Source: an uncultured Blautia sp.
GTDB taxonomy: Bacteria; Bacillota; Clostridia; Lachnospirales; Lachnospiraceae
Reading direction: 5' to 3'
Assembly (NCBI GenBank): GCA_902476765.1
Contig: CABSEJ010000062.1
Span: 1-16,789, forward strand
Length of the DNA: 16,789 nt
The notes beneath the pieces were generated by a model. The model was not told where the DNA came from. It ran no database searches and saw only the letters and a list, made by a program, of their open reading frames with translations. A program made the position numbers and the translations under genes. The number at the start of each line of letters is the position of its first letter. The stretch's first letter is position 1. Positions 5,691 through 14,317 of the stretch are shown piece by piece.

Positions 5691-6013
5691 GCCTGTCTTC
5701 TTAATCCCGAAAACATCGCCTGCTCTTTTATACATATTTATTATTTACTGGAGTATTGTATTTAGTGTACTGGCTTTCTGCTTCCCTCACCTTATTTATG
5801 ACCGTAATCACCAGGCAAAAAGCCCCGCTTTCTTTATCATGTCTCTGCCTTTCATCCCTTTATTTCTCTATACTCCAGCAAAGGGCAGACATGACCCCTG
5901 CCAGTCACATCTGCCCCTGTTTAAGAGCTATCATTTTCCGCCAGCTCCTTATTGTTTAATTACGGCGCTAAACGACAGTCTGCTATTTTGACTATATTTT
6001 GACTATCGACTGT

Positions 6014-7054
6014 TCACCCCTCCCGGCAATCCTCCCGGTGGTCCGCTTTCCAGTAAATACGCAGCTGCTTCTCATTTAGTGCTTCTACAAAACGTTTCTT
6101 AAAAATAAGGAACTCTTCTAAGTCCATCATGATATGATACATCTTTGCTTTTCCCTCGAATTCCTCCCAGGTTCCCGGAAGGTCCTCTTTTTTCATGTCC
6201 TCCACGGTCTTGTGCAGCCGCTCTATCTGAGCCTGGGGCTCGTTCATCTCGGTGACATAGCCCTTTACATAACGGATGTAATCCGCTACCACGGCGGCCT
6301 GCCGAGGCATGGTCCTGATTTTCTTGATTTCGTAATGGAGGTTGTGAAGCACATTGTACTGCTTGGTACGCATTTCAAAATAGTCGATATAGTAGGCCGG
6401 ATGGAAATGCCAGGTATTGTTCTGGTACTCATAAGCCTCTTCTGTAAAGGTTTTCAGCTTATTTTCCAATACAATAATTTCCTTCCACACGCTTCCCTCC
6501 AGCGTTTCTCCGGAAAGATAGCGGGCCAGCTTTTCCAAAATTTCCTGGAGCTGCTGCTCCGTATAACGCATGTTTTCTATGATAGCTTTTCGGTGGCTGG
6601 CATTGCCCTGGAAAAGATTCAAAAGGAAAGCTATGGACACTCCAATGACTACCAGTAGAAATTCATTAATAACAAACCCTAAAGAAAAATTCTGGGTGGT
6701 GAGAAAATGGGTGGCAATTACCGCATTTACGGATACTGTACTTCTAAGACCCAGCCACTCACAGCTTCCTATAAGGAAAAACAGGAAAATTCCGAAGCCA
6801 ATCCAGTCTCCCTGTATAAACTGAAAAATCAGCCAACAGGCTGCTGCTGACAAAACAAACGTGGCAAGCCGCAGCAGAGACAGCTTCAGGGTCCCCCATT
6901 TTGTGGTCAGTATAGACAGCAGGGCAATAATGCCTGCTGAAGCATGGAATTGAAGGTGAAGCTGCTCGGCAATATAGATAGCCAGACTGGCTCCTATGCC
7001 GATTTTCACAGACACCAAAACTATTTTTACCGCTTTCCGTTTCCTATGGCCCAT
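6014..7054 (-). CDS. Aromatic acid exporter (ArAE/DUF939) family membrane protein
   Basis: The product is about 346 residues. The N-terminal half is hydrophobic with several membrane segments (VKIVLVSVKIGIGASLAIYI, then ASAGIIALLSILTTKWGTLK, LATFVLSAAACWLIFQFI, and FVINEFLLVVIGVSIAFLLN). The C-terminal half is soluble, helical and charged, with the NMRYTEQQLQEILEKLARYL region and an acidic/aromatic stretch. This is the Firmicutes ArAE_1 plus ArAE_1_C layout (aromatic acid exporter-like). The substrate is unknown. I chose ATG 7054 because AGGAGGAG stands six bases upstream; upstream in-frame ATGs at 7093 and 7072 are possible. It lies 44 bp after marR on the same strand and is probably its cotranscribed target. 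Confidence 0.85.
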   Translation of the reverse strand: MGHRKRKAVKIVLVSVKIGIGASLAIYIAEQLHLQFHASAGIIALLSILTTKWGTLKLSLLRLATFVLSAAACWLIFQFIQGDWIGFGIFLFFLIGSCEWLGLRSTVSVNAVIATHFLTTQNFSLGFVINEFLLVVIGVSIAFLLNLFQGNASHRKAIIENMRYTEQQLQEILEKLARYLSGETLEGSVWKEIIVLENKLKTFTEEAYEYQNNTWHFHPAYYIDYFEMRTKQYNVLHNLHYEIKKIRTMPRQAAVVADYIRYVKGYVTEMNEPQAQIERLHKTVEDMKKEDLPGTWEEFEGKAKMYHIMMDLEEFLIFKKRFVEALNEKQLRIYWKADHREDCREG

Positions 7055-7098
7055 GGAATTCTCCTCCTGCATTCTTTCCTTCCATTGTAGCATATTTT

Positions 7099-7539
7099 CT
7101 ATTCTTCAATTTCCCGTATTTCTTCCTCCATAATCCGGTAAAATCTTTTCATAATCCGAATATAATTTTCCGAATCCTCCTGTCCCAGCTTCCTGAAAAT
7201 CCTTTCAAAATGCCGGATTGCTTCCTGGTGCTTTTCTTCAATAAAGCTTCTCCCCTCCTGGGTCAAGGATATGTAGACCTTTCGCTTATCCCTGCTGTCG
7301 CTTCTTCTCTGAACCAGCCCCTTTTTCTCCAGGCTGTTTAAAATATTAGTTCCCCTGCTGGCCGAAAGCTCCAGACTTCTGGCTATCTGTCCAGCCAGAA
7401 CCTCTCCCTCTGTCTGGGACAAAAACAGCAGGACACTGGCCTCTCCCCTGGCGGAAACGGAATTTTCCACCTCTGTCATTCTTTTTGCACTTAGCGCTCG
7501 TATGCTGCAGAATTCCTCCGCAATTTTTCTATAATCCAT
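7099..7539 (-). CDS. MarR-family transcriptional regulator
   Basis: A 146-residue winged-helix regulator. An N-terminal helix precedes the HTH (GEVLAGQIARSLELSASRGT, NILNSLEKKGLVQRR) and the wing carries the family hallmark DSRDKRKVYISLTQEG. A C-terminal helix pair completes the dimer interface. I chose ATG 7539 because GAGAGGAAAAAG precedes it; an upstream in-frame ATG (7620) would run back across the promoter and is rejected. It sits upstream of the ArAE exporter gene, a typical MarR-efflux pair in which the regulator senses a small, often aromatic, compound. It has its own promoter just after the ABC permease stop. Confidence 0.93.
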   Translation of the reverse strand: MDYRKIAEEFCSIRALSAKRMTEVENSVSARGEASVLLFLSQTEGEVLAGQIARSLELSASRGTNILNSLEKKGLVQRRSDSRDKRKVYISLTQEGRSFIEEKHQEAIRHFERIFRKLGQEDSENYIRIMKRFYRIMEEEIREIEE

Positions 7540-7566
7540 TCTTTTTCCTCTCCACAGAAACTTTTT

Positions 7567-7605
7567 ACTAGAAACCAGTCTATCTTTTCTGCAGATAATT
7601 GTCAA
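7567..7605 (-). promoter_or_regulatory. marR promoter with overlapping imperfect palindrome
   Basis: On the minus strand TTGACA (7605-7600) and TAGACT (7582-7577) are 17 bp apart. From the -10 onward ACTGGTTTCTAGT (7579-7567) is an imperfect palindrome in the place where an autorepressor would bind. Promoter elements are seen; MarR binding is inferred. Confidence 0.65.
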
Positions 7606-7621
7606 TCCCAGACAGCTCAAA

Positions 7622-10114
7622 TCAGGAAATCCGTCTCATCCGCTCCACCAGGCTTCCTTTCTGAGTCCGGCGGTATAAAAGCGGAGGGATACTTCCTGCA
7701 GCCAGGAGGAGAAGCAGATAGAGAACCAGATTTTTCCCAATAGGCAGGGAAAAGGAAACACCGTATAGGTTCATAGCCTGAAAGACCAGAAATCCCAGAG
7801 GAATACCCAGCGCCAGGGATAACAAAATAGAAATTCCTCCGTAGCCAAGTCCCTCTTTTATCAGATTTCTCTTGATTTGTGTCCTTGTCATGCCCAGGCT
7901 TTCCAGGGCGGCAAACTCCCGGGACCGGTTCTGGATTCCTGCTGCTGTCATATTGATATAATTCATAAGGGCCAAAAGAGCCAGTATTACACCCAAACTG
8001 TTGCCTAGAAGCTTTATCTGGCTTTCTATCTTTGCCATGCCGTCATACCGCTCCAACTTAGAGCTAAAGTCCACTCTCTCCTCCCCCTCAAACACAGCTT
8101 TTACCTGGTTCTCTGTCTTTCGCAGGAGGGGTTCCTCATAATCCGCCTCCATAACTTCCATACATAAATCTGCGCCTATTTTTTTCACATATTCCTGGCT
8201 GACAATAATCTGAGGACTGTAGCCTCCGGAAAAGGTTACCGGAGAATAACACATAGCCCCGATTTTCACTTTGTACTCTTTCCCGTCTTCTTGGGGGAAA
8301 TAAAAGGAAACCTCTTTACCCACCGCCTCGTCAGGAGAACACCAGTAGCTCTTCTCAATTAGGGCGACTTCCCCTTCCAGAAAAGCCTCCTTATCCAGAA
8401 GGTTTCCCAGCTCCCCGTTGATTTTATCGAACATAGCGCTGTCAATTCCCACCAGCCTGCTGCCAAACAGATTATTTTCCGCCTGGGGATTTTCCCGGTA
8501 GGACTTTATGGTTTCCTCATAATCCCCGCCCGGAGTCATCCTGGAGGCAAAAAGCCTTTTATAATAGCCGCCCAGGGCCTCCTCCTGATAAGGAATGCAG
8601 ATTTCTCCCGACTCTGCGGTACGCACCTGGGCCACCTGAGGAATTTTCCTGACTTGCTCTATTTTTTCCGGGGTAAAAAGTTCCGTCTCTTCCTCCAAAA
8701 TCGTATTGTTTACCACAGAAATATCACAGTCAAAAATCTGGTTCAACACCCGTTTGGTATCATATTCCCGCAGCAATATATTCACAGCCAGGAAAAGGGA
8801 CAAAGCCACCGTAAAGGAAGCTAAAATAACAAAGGCCTGCTTTTTGTCCCGAAACATATTTCTCCAGGCCATGGTACGGACGCCATTTTCTCTTTTTCCC
8901 TGATTTTTGGTTTTGCCCGGATAATAACGCACCGCCTCTATGGGAGAGCATTTCCCGGCCATTACCGCCGGCTTCCTGCTGCTGAAAAATACAGTTCCCA
9001 CGGCAAAGAGAGCTGCTGTCAGGCAAATAATACCAACGGTTCCTCCCCCCAGCCTTGCTTTCGCATCCACCACCAGAACTTCCATGGCAGCAGGCAGAAG
9101 ACCGCCCAGAATTCCCACTCCTGCCAGAAGCCCCAGGGGAATCCCCGCCATGGCGCTCCACAAAGCCTGAAGATAAATGATTCGCCGCAGCTGCCCGGAG
9201 GTTACGCCTATGGTTTTTAGCTGTCCATAATACCGGATATTTTTGGAAATAGACAGATACAAAGTATTGTAAATAAACAGATAACCGCTGGCCAGAATCA
9301 TTACCAGCACCCCTGTCAGTCCGGCCCCTTTCTTTAGGAAATCTATCCAGATTTCCGGGCCGCCTTCCAATATCTGCCTGTCTTTCATATCCAGGGCTTC
9401 CTCCAGGCTGTCCATGTCCTTTTGGGTATAAAAGGCTTTATCCAAAGTCAAATACAGCTCTCCCATTCCATAGTCCCTGGCTGTCACCCCGGTTTCCGCC
9501 CAGAATTCTTCTGAGATAAAGCCTCTGGATTGACCGGAATAATCCCGGAAATAGCCGGATAACACAAAATCCTCTGTCAGCACCCAGTCTGTGCCGCCCT
9601 CATCTGTCATAGGATAATAGGTCAGAGAAATATGCATTCCCGTTTCTGGTTTGTCTATTCCCAGTTTTTTCAAGGCTTCCTTTGAAAGAAGGATTTCATT
9701 CTTCTTTTCCGGCAGCCTGCCTTCCAAACTCTCAAAAGCAGGGAGACATTGTTTTTCCCAACAGGTATTGTCTGCATAGTACAGCCGTATCATGCTGGAA
9801 TATTGGCCGTTTCCCTGGGTTACCATGGCACACTTCACCATAAGCCCTGCATATTTCACCAAATCCAGCTCCCCGGCCTTTTCTATTTGGTCTTCTCTTG
9901 GTTCTGTAAGAGCAATGTCATAGTCTGCCCCTGACATCCCCAGGTTCCTCTCTTCTATAGTCGCCCAGTAGCTGACGCCTATCCCCACTACTGAGGTTAT
10001 GAGAAAGGTTGTAAGAATAATTGCAAAAATCGTCAGCAGATTCCGGTTCCACTGAGCCTTGTAGGTATTCTTGGCAATCTGCCGTATGACCTTCTTATTT
10101 CTTACCTGAATCAT
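7622..10114 (-). CDS. FtsX-type ABC transporter permease with two large extracytoplasmic domains
   Basis: An 830-residue permease. TM1 is at about 25-48, followed by an extracytoplasmic domain to about 264. TM2-4 lie near 265-288, 318-345 and 358-378, and TM5 near 427-447. A second extracytoplasmic domain runs to about 701, and TM6-8 lie at about 702-727, 755-781 and 795-814. This is two MacB/FtsX-type halves in one chain. The cytoplasmic loops IRYYGQLKTIGVTSGQLRR and REFAALESLGMTRTQIKRNL are the usual contacts with the ATPase. Eight segments and two external domains fit MacB/LolE-like permeases, not the ten-segment BceB type. The start overlaps the ATPase stop by ATGA, with GGAGGTGA upstream. 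The likely role is mechanotransmission-type efflux or envelope maintenance; the substrate is unknown. Confidence 0.92.
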   Translation of the reverse strand: MIQVRNKKVIRQIAKNTYKAQWNRNLLTIFAIILTTFLITSVVGIGVSYWATIEERNLGMSGADYDIALTEPREDQIEKAGELDLVKYAGLMVKCAMVTQGNGQYSSMIRLYYADNTCWEKQCLPAFESLEGRLPEKKNEILLSKEALKKLGIDKPETGMHISLTYYPMTDEGGTDWVLTEDFVLSGYFRDYSGQSRGFISEEFWAETGVTARDYGMGELYLTLDKAFYTQKDMDSLEEALDMKDRQILEGGPEIWIDFLKKGAGLTGVLVMILASGYLFIYNTLYLSISKNIRYYGQLKTIGVTSGQLRRIIYLQALWSAMAGIPLGLLAGVGILGGLLPAAMEVLVVDAKARLGGGTVGIICLTAALFAVGTVFFSSRKPAVMAGKCSPIEAVRYYPGKTKNQGKRENGVRTMAWRNMFRDKKQAFVILASFTVALSLFLAVNILLREYDTKRVLNQIFDCDISVVNNTILEEETELFTPEKIEQVRKIPQVAQVRTAESGEICIPYQEEALGGYYKRLFASRMTPGGDYEETIKSYRENPQAENNLFGSRLVGIDSAMFDKINGELGNLLDKEAFLEGEVALIEKSYWCSPDEAVGKEVSFYFPQEDGKEYKVKIGAMCYSPVTFSGGYSPQIIVSQEYVKKIGADLCMEVMEADYEEPLLRKTENQVKAVFEGEERVDFSSKLERYDGMAKIESQIKLLGNSLGVILALLALMNYINMTAAGIQNRSREFAALESLGMTRTQIKRNLIKEGLGYGGISILLSLALGIPLGFLVFQAMNLYGVSFSLPIGKNLVLYLLLLLAAGSIPPLLYRRTQKGSLVERMRRIS

Positions 10115-10797
10115 ACCCGGTCACCTCCGCAGATTTTTCCGTCTTCCAGTCTTATCATCCTGGAGGCCATCTGGGCAATTTCCTCGTTATGGGTTATCAT
10201 CACCACAGTCTGCCCCAACTGCTCACTGGAAACCCGAATCAATCCCAGCACATCCTGGCTTGTAGCTGTATCCAAATTTCCCGTAGGCTCGTCTGCCAGC
10301 ACAATATCCGGCTTGGCCGCCAGCGCCCTGGCCAGCGCCGCCCTCTGCTGCTGTCCCCCGGAAAGCTGGCCGGGCATAGCGTATTTCTTCTCTTTCAATC
10401 CCAGGATTTCCAGGATATGCTCCACATATCTCTTATCCGGCCGGACGCCGTCTAATTGTATGGGAAGCACTACGTTTTCATATAGATTCATGGTAGGCAG
10501 AAGGTTGTAATCCTGAAATACAAACCCTATTTTCCGCCTGCGGAAAATGGTCAGTTCGTCGGGGCTCATGGCCGATATGTCTTTCCCACCGACCATCACC
10601 CGGCCGGAGGTAGGCGTATCCAGGCCGCCCAGCATGTGGAGAAGGGTGGACTTCCCGCTTCCCGAACGACCTACAATAGCCAGAAATTCCCCTCTCTCCA
10701 CTTTCAGGCTTACACCGTCCAAAGCCTTCACCTTATTCTCCCCTAAAGAATAATATTTCTTCAAATTTTCGGCTGTCAAAATATTCATGGCTGTCAT
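10111..10797 (-). CDS. MacB/LolD-type ABC transporter ATP-binding protein
   Basis: A 228-residue ATPase partner of the downstream permease. Walker A is GRSGSGKS (43-50), the Q-loop glutamine is Q95 (FVFQDYN), the ABC signature is LSGGQQQR (145-152), Walker B is IVLADEP with Asp169/Glu170, and the switch His is 203 (ITHNEE). These residues place it in the MacB/LolD/FtsE group. Two in-frame starts are credible: ATG 10797 with AGGAAG upstream, or ATG 10788 with AAAGGA eight bases upstream. I list the longer. It has its own upstream region with a candidate response-regulator site and lies just after the two-component genes, so control by that system is likely. Confidence 0.96.
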   Translation of the reverse strand: MTAMNILTAENLKKYYSLGENKVKALDGVSLKVERGEFLAIVGRSGSGKSTLLHMLGGLDTPTSGRVMVGGKDISAMSPDELTIFRRRKIGFVFQDYNLLPTMNLYENVVLPIQLDGVRPDKRYVEHILEILGLKEKKYAMPGQLSGGQQQRAALARALAAKPDIVLADEPTGNLDTATSQDVLGLIRVSSEQLGQTVVMITHNEEIAQMASRMIRLEDGKICGGDRV

Positions 10798-10868
10798 CCT
10801 TTCTTCCTATCCCACTTGTTCTTCCGCACAAAAGTTCTAAGGCCTTTGATTTCCTGTACGCTAAAGGT

Positions 10869-10921
10869 ATCTTACCACAGGAATCTTTCTGCCTTCTTTC
10901 CTGAAGATGACAGTTTTGACA
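10869..10921 (-). promoter_or_regulatory. Candidate response-regulator site and promoter for the ABC genes
   Basis: On the minus strand TGTCA (10921-10917), four bases, then TGTCA (10912-10908) form a direct repeat. About 33 bp downstream is a -10-like TAAGAT (10874-10869), with no good -35 between. A direct repeat placed near -50 with a missing -35 is the usual form of an activator site for OmpR-type response regulators. The adjacent response regulator is the obvious candidate, by inference. Confidence 0.5.
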
Positions 10922-10933
10922 CATTTGGTCCTC

Positions 10934-11860
10934 TTATCTTCCAAAGCCTCTTTTGGGAAGAAACACAGAAAACCCGGAGCCCTGTCCCGGAACAGAATCT
11001 ACCTTAATATACCCGCCCTGCTTCTGAAGGATTTCTCTTGCCAGATATAAACCAATACCCAGACCTCTTGTCTGGGCTACCCTGGGCGAACGGTAAAACC
11101 GGGTAAAAATCATGCCCAATTCCTTTTCCGGAATACCCATACCCTGGTCCCTTATTTCCACAGCTACGAAAGAATCAAACTCCCTGGAAGACAGAATTAC
11201 CGTACTTCCTGAGGGTGAATACTTAATGGCATTATCCAAAATATTGCCCAGGGCCTCTTGGGTCCACTTCATATCAAAAACAGCCTGGCCTTGGGAAATA
11301 TTTATGTCAAAAGCAATGCTCTTTTCCATGGCAAGGACCTCAGCTCCCTGACAGACTCTGTCTATCAGCTCCTCCACAGATGCAGGCTCCGGCTTTACGG
11401 CAATCATATCCGTTTCCAGATAAGAGGAACGAATCAGTTCTTTCATAAAAAAATCCAGTTTCTCTGCCTGAGACTGGATTTTTTCCGCCATTTTCTTTTC
11501 TTCCTCCGTCCCTTCCCGCTCCCGCAAAAGCCCGGCGTAAAGCAAAATATTAGACAGGGGCGTTCTCACCTGATGGGAAATATCAGAAAGCAGGGACTTT
11601 ACCCCTTCCTTTTCCTGCCTGGCCCTGGCATTGTCTGCCTGAAAGGCCCAGAGCAAACGGTTCAGCCGTTCCCCGATTGCAGAATCCATGGATTCATCCC
11701 AGGAAACCTGCTGCTCCTTACCGGAAAGGACCTCATCCAGCCGGTTTAAAAGAAGCTCCATCTGGTCTGCCATCCTTTTTCTGTATCTCACTGCCCAAAA
11801 AATCCACAGGCCCATCCACAAAAGGCCCAGAATAAAGGCCGCAGTTATCCACATATTCAT
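10934..11860 (-). CDS. Sensor histidine kinase
   Basis: A 308-residue kinase with only one clear membrane segment (about 4-26) and no sizeable external sensing domain. The phospho-accepting His96 is in SDISHQVRTPLSNI, the N box is NILDNAIKYS (N210), the G1 box DQGMGIP (238-244), the F box FTRFYR and the G2 box GLGIGL (266-271). All catalytic motifs are intact. The start overlaps the response regulator stop as ATGA with GGGAGAA upstream, so the pair is coupled. With so little outside the membrane it probably senses the membrane itself or a partner such as the nearby transporter permease; this is inference. Confidence 0.96.
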   Translation of the reverse strand: MNMWITAAFILGLLWMGLWIFWAVRYRKRMADQMELLLNRLDEVLSGKEQQVSWDESMDSAIGERLNRLLWAFQADNARARQEKEGVKSLLSDISHQVRTPLSNILLYAGLLREREGTEEEKKMAEKIQSQAEKLDFFMKELIRSSYLETDMIAVKPEPASVEELIDRVCQGAEVLAMEKSIAFDINISQGQAVFDMKWTQEALGNILDNAIKYSPSGSTVILSSREFDSFVAVEIRDQGMGIPEKELGMIFTRFYRSPRVAQTRGLGIGLYLAREILQKQGGYIKVDSVPGQGSGFSVFLPKRGFGR

Positions 11861-12540
11861 AGCTTATTCTCCCATACATATCCTTTTCCATACACGGTTT
11901 TTATGTATCTTGGTTTGGACGGCACATCCTCCAGCTTATCTCTCAGTCTTCGGATTCCCACAGAAAGGGCGTTATCCTCCACATACTGGGAGCCTTCCTC
12001 CCATACCCAGGACAAAAGCCTTTCCCTGGTGAGAATCTGGCCCGGATGAAAAACCAGCAGATACAGAATTTTCTGTTCTGTCCGGCTTAAATCCACTGCC
12101 CTTCCCTTTTTAAAAAATTCCATGGAGGCGAAATAAAACCGGAAGGGCCCTTTACAGTATTCCGTTTCCTCCCTTGGGGACACACGCCGCAAAAGAGCCC
12201 GGATTCTGGCCCTCAGTATGGTGACGCTGAAAGGCTTGGTGATGTAATCATCTCCTCCGCACTCCAGTCCCCGCACAATGTCCAGCTCCATATCCCTGGC
12301 CGTAAGGAGGATAATGGGAACCTTGCTTTCCTCACGGACCCTTCTGCAGAAATCAAAGCCGCTGCCATCCGGCAGATTTACGTCCAGAAGCAGCAAATCA
12401 AAGTCTCGCTCCTGCCACTGCTTTTCCGCCTCTTCTATGGTTTCGCAGAGGGAAAAGGAAAAATCCTCTCCCGCAAGGGCCAGGGACATACCCTCCGCCA
12501 GCTCCTTGTCATCCTCCAGAATCATGATATACTTCATCAT
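11857..12540 (-). CDS. OmpR/PhoB-type response regulator
   Basis: A 227-residue two-domain regulator. The receiver (about 1-115) has the phosphoacceptor Asp53 (LLLLDVNLPDGSG), the conserved Thr80 (LLTARD) and Lys102 (YITKPFS). The C-terminal winged helix (about 130-225) has LSRTEQKILYLLV, NALSVGIRRLRDKLE and the wing YIKTVYGKGYVW. I chose ATG 12540 because GGGAG lies seven bases upstream and because it overlaps the MATE stop as ATGA; a further upstream in-frame ATG (12573) lies inside the MATE gene and lacks a ribosome site. Its likely targets are its own operon and the ABC transporter operon downstream. Confidence 0.96.
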   Translation of the reverse strand: MMKYIMILEDDKELAEGMSLALAGEDFSFSLCETIEEAEKQWQERDFDLLLLDVNLPDGSGFDFCRRVREESKVPIILLTARDMELDIVRGLECGGDDYITKPFSVTILRARIRALLRRVSPREETEYCKGPFRFYFASMEFFKKGRAVDLSRTEQKILYLLVFHPGQILTRERLLSWVWEEGSQYVEDNALSVGIRRLRDKLEDVPSKPRYIKTVYGKGYVWENKL

Positions 12541-13883
12541 CTGCTCTCTCCCTTTAGTCGTTTGGAATACCACATAAAAAACAGCACGTTCAAAAGTATG
12601 CCGAACACAGTAGCGCTGGGCGCTGCTGTTCCTATCCAGGCCAGGCTGGCATCTTCCTGGATACTCATAATATAGGACACGGGAAGCCGTACCAAAAAGG
12701 TCTGGGCCAGGCCCTGGACCATAACGAAAAAGGTCTGGCTGTGTCCGTTAAAATACCCGATAAAACTAAACAGAATACAGGTAACCACCGCCTCCGGCGC
12801 AAACCCCATAAGGTACTGGGCAGCCCTTTCGATAACTGCCGGTTCTGCGGTAAATACATAGGCCATCAAATCGCCTCTGAAGAAGGCAAACAGTCCCACG
12901 AAAACTCCGATAGCACAGCCGATACCCATGCCGGTGAAAAGGGCCTTTCTGGCCCGCTCCTCTTTCCCTGCTCCCACATTCTGAGCCACAAAGGCTGACA
13001 TGGACTGCATAAGAGCGCTTGGTATCAACATGATAAAGCTGACAATCTTATTGGCCACCCCGTACCCTGAGGAAGCCTCCAGTCCCAGCCGGTTGATAAA
13101 GGCACACAGGGCCAGGAAGGAAAGCTGGGTCAGGATTTCCTGGAAGGCAATAGGAATCCCCACTCTTACAAAATTCCCTATTTCTCTGTTAAAGCAAATA
13201 TCCTTACGGCTCATGGTAAAGGGCAGCTTCTGGCGGCGGATAATCACCAGCGACAGCACTACGCTGACAGCCTGGGCCAGCACTGTAGCCAGGGCAGCTC
13301 CCGCCACATTCATATCCAGCACCGCCACAAAGAATAAATCTCCCACAACGTTCACGCCGCAGGCAATGGCTACAAAGAGGAGAGGCAGCCTGGAATTTCC
13401 CATTCCCCTGAAAATACTGCTTATGACATTATAAGCAATGATAAAAGCAATGCCCCCGCCGCAGATACGCACATAAGTTACAGTCAAATCCAAGGCTTCC
13501 GCAGGAGCCTGCATCAGAATGGCCAAAGGCCGTGCAAACAGGATTAAAACTGCCGCCAAAACCACCGAAACCACTGCAAAAAAGCAGACCGCCCCGCCGA
13601 TTACCTTTCCCACTCTCTCATTTCTCTTCTCTCCGATATACCGTCCAATCAGCACAGTAATACCCATGGACAGCCCGGTTACTGTAAATACCACCAGATT
13701 CACAATATTGCTTCCTGTAGAAACACCGGATATTCCCGCCGTGGTGCCGAACCAGCCCACCACAAGAATATCCACGGCCCCGTACATGGCCTGTAAAATC
13801 AGTGCCCCGAGAACAGGAACCATAAACTTCAGCATTTTCTTCACAATACTGCCCTGGGTAAAATCATTTCTGTTTTCTTCCAT
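12537..13883 (-). CDS. MATE-family multidrug/toxin efflux transporter
   Basis: A 448-residue polytopic membrane protein with the twelve-helix MATE architecture in two halves. The N-terminus NDFTQGSIVKKMLKFMVPVL and the following LQAMYGAVDILVVGWFG are diagnostic. The second half begins near NFVRVGIPIAFQEILTQLSF and contains MQSMSAFVAQNVGAGKEERA, the usual repeat of the first-half helix 1-2 region. It exports cationic drugs or metabolites in exchange for sodium or protons in this family; the substrate here is unknown. The start ATG 13883 lies 20 bp inside the end of mntA, and the stop overlaps the response regulator start, so it is translationally tied to both neighbours. Confidence 0.95.
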   Translation of the reverse strand: MEENRNDFTQGSIVKKMLKFMVPVLGALILQAMYGAVDILVVGWFGTTAGISGVSTGSNIVNLVVFTVTGLSMGITVLIGRYIGEKRNERVGKVIGGAVCFFAVVSVVLAAVLILFARPLAILMQAPAEALDLTVTYVRICGGGIAFIIAYNVISSIFRGMGNSRLPLLFVAIACGVNVVGDLFFVAVLDMNVAGAALATVLAQAVSVVLSLVIIRRQKLPFTMSRKDICFNREIGNFVRVGIPIAFQEILTQLSFLALCAFINRLGLEASSGYGVANKIVSFIMLIPSALMQSMSAFVAQNVGAGKEERARKALFTGMGIGCAIGVFVGLFAFFRGDLMAYVFTAEPAVIERAAQYLMGFAPEAVVTCILFSFIGYFNGHSQTFFVMVQGLAQTFLVRLPVSYIMSIQEDASLAWIGTAAPSATVFGILLNVLFFMWYSKRLKGESR

Positions 13884-14184
13884 CCTCTTTTTTCCTTTCT
13901 TTCGTATATAGCAGGATACCGTCTCTTTGGATTTCCCTTCTCAAATCTTCCTGCAGATTACTGCCTAAATCCACAAAATCATACTGCAGCAACGTGGATG
14001 TGGTTTCATCTACATCCAAGGAAAATCCTGTAATATCGCCGCCCTCCACCGCCAAATCTATATCGCTGGCCCGTCCATAATCCCCCCGGGCCCTGGAACC
14101 AAACAAAATCACTTGCTCCAAGCCATGTCTTCTGGCCAGTTCCCGAATTTCTTCCATGACCACTGCCCGGATTCCTGTATCCAT
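13864..14184 (-). CDS. mntA: MNT-domain nucleotidyltransferase, antitoxin of a HEPN/MNT pair
   Basis: A 106-residue minimal nucleotidyltransferase. The family motif GSX10DXD is complete: Gly29-Ser30, ten residues, then Asp41 and Asp43 (GSRARGDYGRASDID). Asp72 (FVDLG) is a good third carboxylate. In characterised MntA-HepT systems the antitoxin blocks its HEPN toxin by adding AMP groups to a tyrosine. I chose ATG 14184 because AAGGGAG precedes it; a longer frame from 14292 has no ribosome site and starts with unrelated sequence. It lies 133 bp downstream of the HEPN gene and its last 20 bp overlap the MATE gene. The C-terminus KERKKEDGRKQK is basic, perhaps merely a by-product of the overlap. 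Confidence 0.88.
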   Translation of the reverse strand: MDTGIRAVVMEEIRELARRHGLEQVILFGSRARGDYGRASDIDLAVEGGDITGFSLDVDETTSTLLQYDFVDLGSNLQEDLRREIQRDGILLYTKERKKEDGRKQK

Positions 14185-14317
14185 TATAATCTCCCTTTCC
14201 ACTTTTGCCGGAATTGTCAAATGTCTCTTATTACTATTTTTATTTCTAAAGTTTAATCTGTTTTCTCCTGGATGGTTTTCCCCATATAGCATCCAACGCT
14301 TTTCATTTGTTAAGTCT

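Larger units (their letters stand above)
5313..6013. other. 700-bp intergenic region without a supported gene
   Basis: No reading frame here has a ribosome site and a recognisable product. From left to right it holds a possible weak leftward promoter (TTGACA at 5374-5369 with only a poor -10), the 64-bp repeat array (5445-5598), a promoter-plus-palindrome unit (5640-5690) and a hairpin GGGCAGA (5883-5889)/TCTGCCC (5910-5916). Near the 3' end of the exporter gene ATAGTCAAAAT is repeated in tandem on the minus strand. Confidence 0.7.

Noticed and set aside
5520..5735. 71-codon leftward frame with a hydrophobic stretch ending in the 64-bp repeats
   Set aside because: No ribosome site before its ATG, it runs across the promoter and palindrome, and its end is formed by the direct repeat whose period is not a multiple of three.
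5756..5959. 67-codon rightward frame in the intergenic region
   Set aside because: No ribosome site, no recognisable domain, and it contains the GGGCAGA/TCTGCCC hairpin; looks like chance.
7540..7620. N-terminal extension of the MarR protein
   Set aside because: The extension would be translated from the promoter region and has no ribosome site; the start at 7539 has one and matches family length.
7622..10797. BceAB-type bacitracin resistance transporter
   Set aside because: The permease has two large external domains and about eight membrane segments, unlike the ten-segment single-domain BceB, and the kinase lacks the two-helix BceS N-terminus.
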